A stretch of DNA of 21,335 nucleotides, from the NCBI GenBank assembly GCA_016210825.1, contig JACQTM010000392.1:1-21335 (forward strand). The letters run 5' to 3'. Shown piece by piece: positions 1 through 6,142 of the stretch. The notes below the pieces were generated by a model that saw only the letters and a list, made by a program, of their open reading frames with translations, had not been told where the DNA came from and made no database searches. Every line of letters begins with the position of its first letter. Position 1 is the first letter of the stretch. The stretch comes from Hyphomicrobiales bacterium. GTDB taxonomy: Bacteria; Pseudomonadota; Alphaproteobacteria; Rhizobiales; Xanthobacteraceae. Made by a program: the position numbers and the translations under genes.

Positions 1-742
1 CGCCGCGCGTCCATTCGAAGCGGACCGCCGTCTCGGCCATGGCGACGACGTTAATCGCGGAATGCATCATGATAGTGAGCAAGGTTGAGCCGGTAAGCCA
101 GCGCATCCAGCCGAGCAGCAAGCCCGCGGTGAAAACCTGCAGAATCCCGAGCCAATTGTATTGAATGTGCAGCACCGACCAGGCAAGCGCGATCACCGCA
201 ATCGCATAGGGAGCGTCAGTGCGCGTACGCGCCCAGCCGCGGAACAAAAATCCGCGGAACATGATTTCCTCCCCAATCGGCGCCACAACTGCCGCCGCTA
301 TCAGCAGCCAGAGCAGCCACCCGCCGGCATCGGCGTCGCGATAAATTCCGATCTGGAATTCAGACACGATCTCTTCGCCGAACAACAGGAACATTCCGTC
401 GAAGGCGACGATGAGAACAACCACGCCGGCAAGGCCAACATAGACTTCCCGCCGCCCGGGCCAGACGAGACCAAGATAGTCCGTTGCCGGCCAGCGCCTG
501 ATTTGCGCCGCCAGAACGAGGATCGCGATCTGCACCGGCGTTGAGACGAAAATTGTGATCGCGATCGTGGTGCCGTCGTAATTCGCCCGCGTCGGCAATG
601 ATACCGGGTTGAGATTAAGCCAACTCAGAAATAGGGCCGTCACGACCAGCGAAATAGCAAATGCCAGCAACGCCCAGCCGAGCGTCGTCCAATAGCCCCA
701 TGGTGCGGGTGGCGACGAAGCATTTTGATATTGGCTTTGCAT
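1..742 (-). CDS. CPBP family intramembrane metalloprotease, C-terminus cut by window edge
   Basis: Reading the minus strand from ATG at 742 gives 247 residues with no stop before the window edge, so the C-terminus is missing. It is a polytopic membrane protein of the CPBP (CAAX protease and bacteriocin-processing, Rce1-like) family. The family signatures are visible in order: a glutamate pair followed by arginine (E158, E159, R163 in PIGEEIMFRGF), a histidine in the next helix (H192), and a final HxxxN motif (H227, N231). In the family these residues hold the catalytic metal and activate water inside the membrane. Hydrophobic helices lie near 20-41, 58-80, 100-121, 143-157, 180-192 and 198-213. 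An in-frame stop upstream at 776-778 leaves ATG 742 as the only good start; no strong ribosome site precedes it. It lies 28 bases after the cytochrome gene and may share its transcript. The substrate cannot be told from sequence. Confidence 0.9.
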   Translation of the reverse strand, partial: MQSQYQNASSPPAPWGYWTTLGWALLAFAISLVVTALFLSWLNLNPVSLPTRANYDGTTIAITIFVSTPVQIAILVLAAQIRRWPATDYLGLVWPGRREVYVGLAGVVVLIVAFDGMFLLFGEEIVSEFQIGIYRDADAGGWLLWLLIAAAVVAPIGEEIMFRGFLFRGWARTRTDAPYAIAVIALAWSVLHIQYNWLGILQVFTAGLLLGWMRWLTGSTLLTIMMHSAINVVAMAETAVRFEWTRG

Positions 743-770
743 CGATATCTGCGTACTCGGATAGAGGAAC

Positions 771-1109
771 TTATTTCAGGCTGCGAATCCAACGTCCCAG
801 CATGGCACGTTCAGCGTCCGTCATCTCGGTCTGATTGCCGAGTGGCATCGCTTTGGTCTTAACCGTCTGTTCGAAGATCGCACGAGCGTGACGTTTGAGC
901 TCGGCGATCGTTTCCAAGCGCATGTTTTTTGGCGCCTCACGCACGCTCAAATGCGTTGGATGCCTGGCGTGACAGGCGGTGCAATGCTTGACCGATAGCG
1001 CCAGAATTTGTGCATTTGTCACCGCAGGATCCGCTGTCGCGGAAAACACGGCGGGCGCTGCGACAAGAAACGCAGCGCCCGCCAAGCAAAAAATCCGATG
1101 AACCGTCAA
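771..1109 (-). CDS. Small monohaem c-type cytochrome, like the PuuD C-terminal domain
   Basis: A 112-residue exported protein. The N-terminus looks like a Sec signal peptide (hydrophobic stretch about 6-22, likely cleavage after the alanines near 24-26). One haem-attachment motif CTACH is at 43-47, and M88 in the segment KAMPLGN is the likely distal haem ligand. The stretch around MPLGNQTEMTDAER and the closing W-I resembles the cytochrome domain at the C-terminus of the membrane urate oxidase PuuD, but the urate-oxidase membrane domain is absent here. The expected role is periplasmic electron transfer with an unknown partner. The start is TTG; no ATG or GTG is available in frame upstream, and the signal peptide fits this start. 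It begins 14 bases after the qor-like gene stops, so the two are probably co-transcribed. Confidence 0.85.
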   Translation of the reverse strand: MTVHRIFCLAGAAFLVAAPAVFSATADPAVTNAQILALSVKHCTACHARHPTHLSVREAPKNMRLETIAELKRHARAIFEQTVKTKAMPLGNQTEMTDAERAMLGRWIRSLK

Positions 1110-1123
1110 GTCCGCGCCGGCAC

Positions 1124-2104
1124 TCAGGGAACGAGTATGGAGGAGCCCGTCGTTTCGCGGCCCTCGAGATCGCGATGCGCCTTGACCGCATCCTTGAGCT
1201 TATAGGTCTGCGTTACTGGTATTTTCACGGCGCCGCCGGTTACGACGTCGAACAAGCTCTTGGCCGTTGCCACGAGGTCCTCGCGCTTGGCGACGTAAGT
1301 ATTCAGCGTCGGCCGCGTGGCGAACAACGAACCTTTCGTTTGCAGGATGTTAATGTTGAATGCCTCGATTGGGCCCGAGGCACTGCCGAAGCTTGCGAAT
1401 AGGCCGAGTGGGCGAATACAATCGAGTGAGGCTGGGAACGTCGTCTTGCCGATACCGTCATAGACCACATCGCACAGCTTGCCGCCGGTGATCTCCTTCA
1501 CCCGCGCGACAAAATCCTCGTCGCGATAGAGGATCGTGTGGTGACAGCCGTTCTTCTTGGCAAGCTCCGCCTTGTCCTTGGAGCCGACGGTGCCGATCAC
1601 CGTGGCGCCGAGATGGTTAGCCCATTGGCAGAGGATTTGGCCGACGCCGCCCGCCGCCGCGTGCATGAGCACCGTGGTGCCCTTTTGTACCTTGAAGGTG
1701 CGATGGATCAGATATTGTGCCGTCATGCCCTTGAGCATCATGCCGGCAGCCTGCTCGTAGGAGATCTTGTCGGGCATTTTCACCACCCGGTCCGCCGGCA
1801 GCAGGCGCTCGGCTGCATACCCGCCGAGGCCGACCACGTAAGCCACGCGATCACCGACTTTGAAGTCGGTGACACCCGCGCCGACCGCCGTCACTTCGCC
1901 CGCACCCTCGTTACCGGCGACGAATGGCATGCCAACCGGCGACGGATACATGCCCATGCGGAAATAGGTATCGATGAAATTGATGCCGCAGGCGTGCTGC
2001 TTGATGCGGATCTGGCCCTGGCCCGGGGCCGCGACCTCGACGTCCTCGTAGGTAAGAACTTCGGGCCCGCCATGCTTATGTACGCGGACTGCTGCGACCA
2101 TCAT
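1124..2104 (-). CDS. NADPH:quinone oxidoreductase-type zinc-free MDR protein
   Basis: A 326-residue member of the medium-chain dehydrogenase/reductase superfamily, quinone oxidoreductase branch, close to the E. coli QorA length (327). The N-terminal GroES-like catalytic domain carries the GNEGAGEV segment (64-71). The Rossmann domain has the NADPH-binding loop AAAGGVG at 149-155. The zinc-binding cysteines of alcohol dehydrogenases are absent, as expected for this branch. Family members pass electrons from NADPH to quinones or reduce alpha,beta-unsaturated carbonyls in the cytoplasm. Two adjacent ATG codons (2104 and 2101) follow a GGGAGAG ribosome site at 2108-2114; both are within usable distance. 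It is 120 bases downstream of the SDR gene and 14 bases upstream of the cytochrome gene. The exact substrate is not predictable. Confidence 0.93.
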   Translation of the reverse strand: MMVAAVRVHKHGGPEVLTYEDVEVAAPGQGQIRIKQHACGINFIDTYFRMGMYPSPVGMPFVAGNEGAGEVTAVGAGVTDFKVGDRVAYVVGLGGYAAERLLPADRVVKMPDKISYEQAAGMMLKGMTAQYLIHRTFKVQKGTTVLMHAAAGGVGQILCQWANHLGATVIGTVGSKDKAELAKKNGCHHTILYRDEDFVARVKEITGGKLCDVVYDGIGKTTFPASLDCIRPLGLFASFGSASGPIEAFNINILQTKGSLFATRPTLNTYVAKREDLVATAKSLFDVVTGGAVKIPVTQTYKLKDAVKAHRDLEGRETTGSSILVP

Positions 2105-2171
2105 CGTCTCTCCCGTATGGCAATGCGCGCTTTATCGTGGCACGCGCCCTGTTGAAAATGTCGGCGGCCGT

Positions 2172-2183
2172 GCGCCGCGGCGC
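2172..2183. other. 12-base perfect palindrome in the SDR/qor gap
   Basis: GCGCCGCGGCGC reads the same on both strands and lies in the only gap of note (2105-2224) within the left-hand minus-strand gene series. It could be an operator or part of a weak hairpin ending the upstream transcript, but there is no run of T after it on the minus strand, and such palindromes arise by chance in GC-rich DNA. No convincing promoter was found for the qor-like gene in the same gap. Confidence 0.25.
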
Positions 2184-2224
2184 GATCATAGGGAGTGGCG
2201 GCGAAGACGCAAGGCGGCTGGCGG

Positions 2225-2968
2225 TTAGCGCCCACCGCCCACTCGCAAGACTGCGCCGGTGGTGTAGGACGATGCATCCGAGAGCAGGAACAGGATCGTT
2301 TCGGCGATCTCTTCCGGCGTCGCCGCTCTGCCCATCGGCACCTGCTTGACGACGCGATTGAGACGGCCGGGCTCGTGGATTTCCGTCTCAACGGGCCCGG
2401 GCGAGACGGCGTTGACGCGGATGCCGTCCTCCGCGAGTTCACGCGCAAGACCAATCGTCATTGAATCGATGGCGCCCTTCGAGGCGGCATACCAGACATA
2501 TTCCCCGGGGCTACCCAATGTCGCCGCGACCGATGAGATTAAAACAATGGCGCCGCCCCGGTTTCCGTGGCGCTTTGACAGGCGCGGGATCGCCGCGCGC
2601 ACTGCAAGGATCGCACCGATCAGGTTGACGTCCATGACCTCGCGCAAGGTTTGCGCCGCGACCCCTTCGACGCGTGACATCTTGCCAGTGATACCGCTGT
2701 TGTAGACGAGATGAGTTAGTCGCCCGAGCGATTGATCGACCGCGGCAAACACCCGCTCGACATCGGATTCGATCGCCATGTCGCCCTGAATGGCGACGGC
2801 ACGCCCGCCCTCCTTTTCGATCGCTGCGACGACGGCATCGGCCGCCTTGTCGTCGCTCCTGTAGTTTACCGCGATCGCGAAGCCACGCGCGCTCGCCAAT
2901 TTCGCCGTGGCAGCGCCAATGCCGCGGCTGCCGCCGGTGATAAGCATAACGGGATTGGATTGCGTCAA
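2225..2968 (-). CDS. SDR family oxidoreductase
   Basis: A 247-residue classical short-chain dehydrogenase/reductase. The cofactor loop is TGGSRGIG at 11-18. The structural NNAG motif appears as NSG at 90-92, serine is at 145/146 (VLISSVA), and the catalytic pair is Y160 and K164 in YAASK. SPGPVETEI follows the active site, and the C-terminal GAVLRVGGGR is the usual family ending. The arginine after the glycine-rich loop (NYRSDD, R37) favours NADP(H). It is related to 3-oxoacyl-ACP reductase (FabG) and glucose-dehydrogenase-like enzymes; the substrate is unknown. The start is TTG, because an in-frame TAG at 2990-2992 leaves no ATG or GTG that would keep the first beta strand. It follows the TerC-family gene by 21 bases, so it is probably the last gene of the pcs transcript. 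Confidence 0.93.
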   Translation of the reverse strand: MTQSNPVMLITGGSRGIGAATAKLASARGFAIAVNYRSDDKAADAVVAAIEKEGGRAVAIQGDMAIESDVERVFAAVDQSLGRLTHLVYNSGITGKMSRVEGVAAQTLREVMDVNLIGAILAVRAAIPRLSKRHGNRGGAIVLISSVAATLGSPGEYVWYAASKGAIDSMTIGLARELAEDGIRVNAVSPGPVETEIHEPGRLNRVVKQVPMGRAATPEEIAETILFLLSDASSYTTGAVLRVGGGR

Positions 2969-2989
2969 CGCGATGATCCGGAACGGTTT

Positions 2990-3706
2990 CTATGATCGGC
3001 GTTTGCGGCGCGCGAGGATATTGAAGGTCTCGACCGCGCCGGAAAACGCCATGGCAAAATAGATGTAGCCGCGCGGAATATGGAAGTCGAACCCGTCGGC
3101 GATCAGCGCCGCGCCTATCAATAGCAGGAAGGCCAGCGCCAGCATCTTCACGGTTGGGTATCGCACGATGAAATCTGCGACCGGTCGCGACGCTGCGTAC
3201 ATCACAATCATGGCGATCACAATTGCGACCACCATGATTTCGATGTGATTGACCAAGCCGATGGCGGTGATGATGGAATCGAGCGAGAAAACGAGGTCAA
3301 TAACGATCAGCTGGGCAATAACAAGTGACGCGGTTTGCCGGACATCAGCTGATGCAGACTTTGTTTCCTCGGTCTCGACCTCGCTATGAATTTCATGGGT
3401 CGCTTTAGCGATCAAGAATACGCCGCCCCCAATCAAGATGACGTCGCGCCATGAAAACGCGTTGCCCCAAACCTCGAACACCGGCGCGGTCAGACCGATG
3501 ACCCAAGATAGCACGGCGAGCAGCGCAATCCGGAACACAAAGGCGAGCGACAATCCGATCTGGCGCACCCGCTCGGATTTTTTCGGGTCGAGCCGCGACA
3601 CCAGTACGGAGATAAAGACGAGGTTGTCGATACCGAGGACAACTTCGAGCACGGTAAGCGTGATGAGCGCAAGCCAAGCATGCGGATCGGCGAGAAGTTC
3701 GAGCAT
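2990..3706 (-). CDS. TerC family integral membrane protein
   Basis: A 238-residue protein with about seven hydrophobic helices, the normal size for the short TerC/YkoY-type proteins. Two family signatures in membrane helices are clear: EVVLGIDNLVF at 21-31 (acidic residues E21 and D27) and DLVFSLDSI at 137-145 (D137 and D143), the inverted-repeat pair expected to line a metal-ion path. Relatives (Alx, MeeF/YkoY, TerC) are linked to manganese efflux and tellurite resistance, so metal export is a reasonable inference. A charged cytoplasmic loop rich in E, T and S lies near 104-124. ATG 3706 has AGGA immediately before it, which is too close to be a good ribosome site. The gene starts 18 bases after pcs stops, pointing to co-transcription. 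Confidence 0.93.
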   Translation of the reverse strand: MLELLADPHAWLALITLTVLEVVLGIDNLVFISVLVSRLDPKKSERVRQIGLSLAFVFRIALLAVLSWVIGLTAPVFEVWGNAFSWRDVILIGGGVFLIAKATHEIHSEVETEETKSASADVRQTASLVIAQLIVIDLVFSLDSIITAIGLVNHIEIMVVAIVIAMIVMYAASRPVADFIVRYPTVKMLALAFLLLIGAALIADGFDFHIPRGYIYFAMAFSGAVETFNILARRKRRS

Positions 3707-3724
3707 TCCTACTTTGTTCGCATG

Positions 3725-4459
3725 TCAACGCCGTTCGCGCAAGAAACCCGCGACAAAAAAGTAGAGGCCCAACGCCACGAGACTCCAAGCGACCCAAGGT
3801 TCCGGTTCGAGCTCCTCGATCACGGCATAAAGGGCCAACGTCGACCACAGGCAAAGCACGGCGATGCTCACAGCGCGCAATCTCGCCACGCGAAACGGAT
3901 GAATGAAGCGAATGGGGACGAACGTCAGAACCGCAAGGCAAGCAATCGTCAGTGCCGAGACCCACGGTACCGGTTTGAGCAGAAATACATAGAACGCAAC
4001 CGCGTTCCACAAGGCGGGAAACCCGCGAAAATAGTTGCCGTCGGTCTTCATTTCACGGTCGGCGAAATAGAGCCCACTCGAGATAACGATGACGAGCGCG
4101 AGCGGTATCGCCAACAAATCGTCCAGCAGCCCGCTTGCCGCCAAAGCGAAGGCCGGCACGAAAACGTAAGTAACGAAATCGACCACGAGGTCGAGCGCAT
4201 CCCCCGACCAGCGCGGTAGCCGTTCCGCGATCTTGAGGCGCCGCGCGAATGTGCCATCGACCCCATCGATGATCAGGGCTACGCCCAACCAGGCAAACAT
4301 CGTCGCCCATTCACCACGGACGGCGGCGATCAGCGCGAGCAACCCAACGCCGGCGCCGCAAGCGGTCAGGATATGAACGGAGAAGGCACCGGCGCGCGCG
4401 AACGGGGGCACTTGGATGTCTCCAGACTTGCGCTGGTGGACTTTGCGCCGACGGGCCAT
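3725..4459 (-). CDS. pcs: Phosphatidylcholine synthase
   Basis: A 244-residue integral membrane enzyme of the CDP-alcohol phosphatidyltransferase superfamily. Pcs condenses CDP-diacylglycerol with free choline to make phosphatidylcholine and CMP in the inner membrane. The defining Pcs version of the motif is exact: D68-G69, A72-R73, a 12-residue spacer, G86, D90 and D94. Ordinary CDP-alcohol phosphotransferases have an 8- or 9-residue spacer. Further helices lie near 28-60, 92-125, 150-185 and 190-238, and the length matches known Pcs proteins (about 240). The N-terminus is basic (ARRRK). It starts 11 bases after the DUF1326 gene and ends 18 bases before the TerC-family gene. Pcs is typical of Rhizobiales and other host-associated or soil bacteria that take up choline. 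No choline transporter or methyltransferase route (PmtA) is visible in this window. Confidence 0.95.
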   Translation of the reverse strand: MARRRKVHQRKSGDIQVPPFARAGAFSVHILTACGAGVGLLALIAAVRGEWATMFAWLGVALIIDGVDGTFARRLKIAERLPRWSGDALDLVVDFVTYVFVPAFALAASGLLDDLLAIPLALVIVISSGLYFADREMKTDGNYFRGFPALWNAVAFYVFLLKPVPWVSALTIACLAVLTFVPIRFIHPFRVARLRAVSIAVLCLWSTLALYAVIEELEPEPWVAWSLVALGLYFFVAGFLRERR

Positions 4460-4470
4460 GCCGAGCCCCG

Positions 4471-5079
4471 TTAGTTACCCCAATCAAGCTTGCAGATTTC
4501 AGCCGAACGCCCGGCGAAGTTCCAATTGCGACCGAACCCGCGATAGCGCGATTTGTCCGCGCGCGACACCATGACGTCGGGTGCTATCCAATAGCGGCTA
4601 TTGCGGATCATGACATGCTCGCCTGGCTTCTCGCCGCGGATCGGGATTACCGCGCCGTCTACGATCTTGTCGATGGTTACGACGCGCGTGTCGCCATCGG
4701 TGCGATAGACAATTGGCACTTGGCGAACGCCGAGGAAACTTCCAACCAGAATTGATAACAGGTGCGTCGAGCCACCGACGCGTCCGGTGAAGATACGGGT
4801 CAGCCCTTTGAGCGCATAGACCGATGCCTTCTCGTCCACGTAAAGCGCCGCAGTCCAATTGCCGCGCGCCATGATGCCGGGAATTTCAATCATCAGCGCG
4901 ACGTTGACGCCGCCGAGATCCACGTCGTCGAAATGTCCCTCGTCGATGCGGATGCCGGCCCAGGTCTGGCACGTGTTTTCGGTTGGCGGATGCTCGCCGA
5001 GCGAAAGCACGCATGGACAAAACACCGTGCAACTGCATGACAGCGTCATCTCACCTTTCAGCTTCCAAGATTCCGCCAC
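4471..5079 (-). CDS. DUF1326 domain-containing protein, cysteine-rich N-terminus
   Basis: A 202-residue protein with no signal peptide or membrane helix. It carries a tight cysteine cluster at the N-terminus, C15-S-C17 and C21-P-C23, plus C37, and one more cysteine near the end (EICKLDWGN). This is the hallmark of the DUF1326 family, whose function is not established. The cysteine spacing suggests metal binding or redox chemistry (inference). The start is GTG 5079: AAGGAG lies six bases upstream and overlaps the stop codon of the DUF2182 gene, which argues strongly for translation from the same message. DUF1326 genes are commonly found beside DUF2182 genes, as here. An alternative ATG start at residue 11 would sit just before the cysteine cluster and lacks the strong ribosome site. 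Confidence 0.9.
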   Translation of the reverse strand: MAESWKLKGEMTLSCSCTVFCPCVLSLGEHPPTENTCQTWAGIRIDEGHFDDVDLGGVNVALMIEIPGIMARGNWTAALYVDEKASVYALKGLTRIFTGRVGGSTHLLSILVGSFLGVRQVPIVYRTDGDTRVVTIDKIVDGAVIPIRGEKPGEHVMIRNSRYWIAPDVMVSRADKSRYRGFGRNWNFAGRSAEICKLDWGN

Positions 5080-5085
5080 GCGTTA

Positions 5086-5091
5086 CTCCTT
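5086..5091 (-). promoter_or_regulatory. Ribosome binding site of the DUF1326 gene, overlapping the upstream stop
   Basis: AAGGAG on the minus strand lies six bases before GTG 5079 and shares bases with the TAA stop (5090-5092) of the DUF2182 gene. This fixes the GTG start and implies coupled translation of the pair. Confidence 0.8.
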
Positions 5092-5989
5092 ACACGCTTT
5101 CGATTCTAGACCAAGCCGGCCAATTGAATTCGACATAGGTGAAAAGAAATCCCAAGCCGATCACAATGAATACCGCACCGACGACATGGCTGAACCGGGG
5201 CGTTGTCGTCAGCTTCTCGGCGGCCATTATCACGCCGAGTGCGATCATCCAAACCACATTCATAGTGCCCACGGCGAGCATTACCAGCATCAACGCCCAG
5301 CAACAGCCAAGGCAATGCAATCCTTGGCGCGCTCCCAATGCAAAAACACCCTGCGGAGTCGTCGCCCAATTGGCAAAGAAGAAGGGAAACGGGCTTTGAC
5401 AGCGCGTTAGGCACGCGCTCTTGAGCGCGGAAAATTGGTAGAGACCGGCGCCGACAAAAATTTCTCCGGACAAGAGGAGGCCCGCTGGCGCCATCGCCGG
5501 ATCAAGCAGGGTTGCGCGAACCAGCAGCGCTTGAAGCAAAGCGGCTGCAAAAGCGAAACCGATCCAAACCGCGCCGTATCCGCCGGCCAGCACAAAGGGA
5601 GAAACTACGCGCTCGCCCTTCCCTACCGCTGTGTCGGCGATCTCGGCGTAGGTCAGGATCATTGGGCTCGCGGTTGGCAGCATCATCGCCAAAACCATGG
5701 CGATCCACATCAGGAGGACCAATGCAATGTCGCCTAATCCCCAGGGTCCGGCCGCAGGCATGCCGAACGCCGCCGCCGCGGTCGGACTGCACAAGATCTG
5801 TAGAAATCCCCAGATGTCGCCGCGTGCGCCAATTGCGCTCGCCACGACCACACCAAGATAGATCCAGCCAAGTCCTGCGAGCATGAGGATGCAAACGACG
5901 GCAACAGCGCGGGGATGCGCCAGCGCCCTGCCGAGCCGGGACGCGGCCGGTGACAGGCGGTTCAGACGATTCTCGTCGGCGATGGTCAT
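5090..5989 (-). CDS. DUF2182 domain-containing integral membrane protein
   Basis: A 299-residue polytopic membrane protein of the DUF2182 family (described in COGs as a predicted metal-binding integral membrane protein). Helices are visible near 29-52, 85-105, 131-152, 160-180, 228-245, 248-262 and 268-285. The family landmarks are a methionine-rich helix (MWIAMVLAMMLPTASPM, about 94-110), the loop SALKSACLTRCQSP with two cysteines, and GLHCLGCCWALM with three cysteines at the start of a late helix. These thiols and methionines could bind a soft metal such as copper; that is inference. ATG 5989 is used without an obvious ribosome site; it is the first gene of the left-hand minus-strand series and is divergent from the UbiH-family gene. 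It stops 10 bases before the DUF1326 start. Confidence 0.9.
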   Translation of the reverse strand: MTIADENRLNRLSPAASRLGRALAHPRAVAVVCILMLAGLGWIYLGVVVASAIGARGDIWGFLQILCSPTAAAAFGMPAAGPWGLGDIALVLLMWIAMVLAMMLPTASPMILTYAEIADTAVGKGERVVSPFVLAGGYGAVWIGFAFAAALLQALLVRATLLDPAMAPAGLLLSGEIFVGAGLYQFSALKSACLTRCQSPFPFFFANWATTPQGVFALGARQGLHCLGCCWALMLVMLAVGTMNVVWMIALGVIMAAEKLTTTPRFSHVVGAVFIVIGLGFLFTYVEFNWPAWSRIESV

Positions 5990-6050
5990 GGAGCGAGTTG
6001 GGTCAGCTAGGCAACTTGGCCCGCGAATACGATGAAGCCGCTACCGGCAT

Positions 6051-6063
6051 CATTAGCTTAATG
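6051..6063. other. Inverted repeat in the divergent DUF2182/ubiH-like intergenic region
   Basis: CATTA-GCT-TAATG is a perfect inverted repeat with five-base arms in the 153-base gap (5990-6142) between two divergent genes. It is placed where an operator could act on both promoters, but no regulator gene lies nearby, and a five-base arm is short enough to occur by chance. Confidence 0.25.
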
Positions 6064-6115
6064 GCTGCGTTAGCGGAATCCTTGACGGCCATCATGGTTT
6101 CCGGGTCGCAGACGA

Positions 6116-6121
6116 TATAAT
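6116..6121 (+). promoter_or_regulatory. Candidate -10 element of the UbiH-family gene
   Basis: TATAAT, a perfect sigma-70 -10 hexamer, lies 21 bases before the start codon at 6143. No good -35 hexamer is found 16-18 bases upstream (TTGACG at 6082-6087 is 28 bases away, too far). Transcription from here would give a leader of about 15 bases that still contains the GAAGGG ribosome site. The surrounding 12 bases recur before the solute-binding-protein gene. Confidence 0.45.
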
Positions 6122-6142
6122 GGCGCTTGAAGGGTATGTCGC

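Noticed and set aside
1538..2155. Plus-strand open frame of 205 codons
   Set aside because: It is antisense to the qor-like gene, with low-complexity H/A/D/R composition and no family resemblance.
2159..2199. Possible terminator after the SDR gene
   Set aside because: GC-rich palindromic sequence is present, but there is no T run in the transcribed direction; recorded only as a palindrome.
6082..6121. TTGACG and TATAAT as a -35/-10 pair
   Set aside because: The spacing is 28 bases, far outside the 16-18 range, so only the TATAAT box is kept as a candidate.
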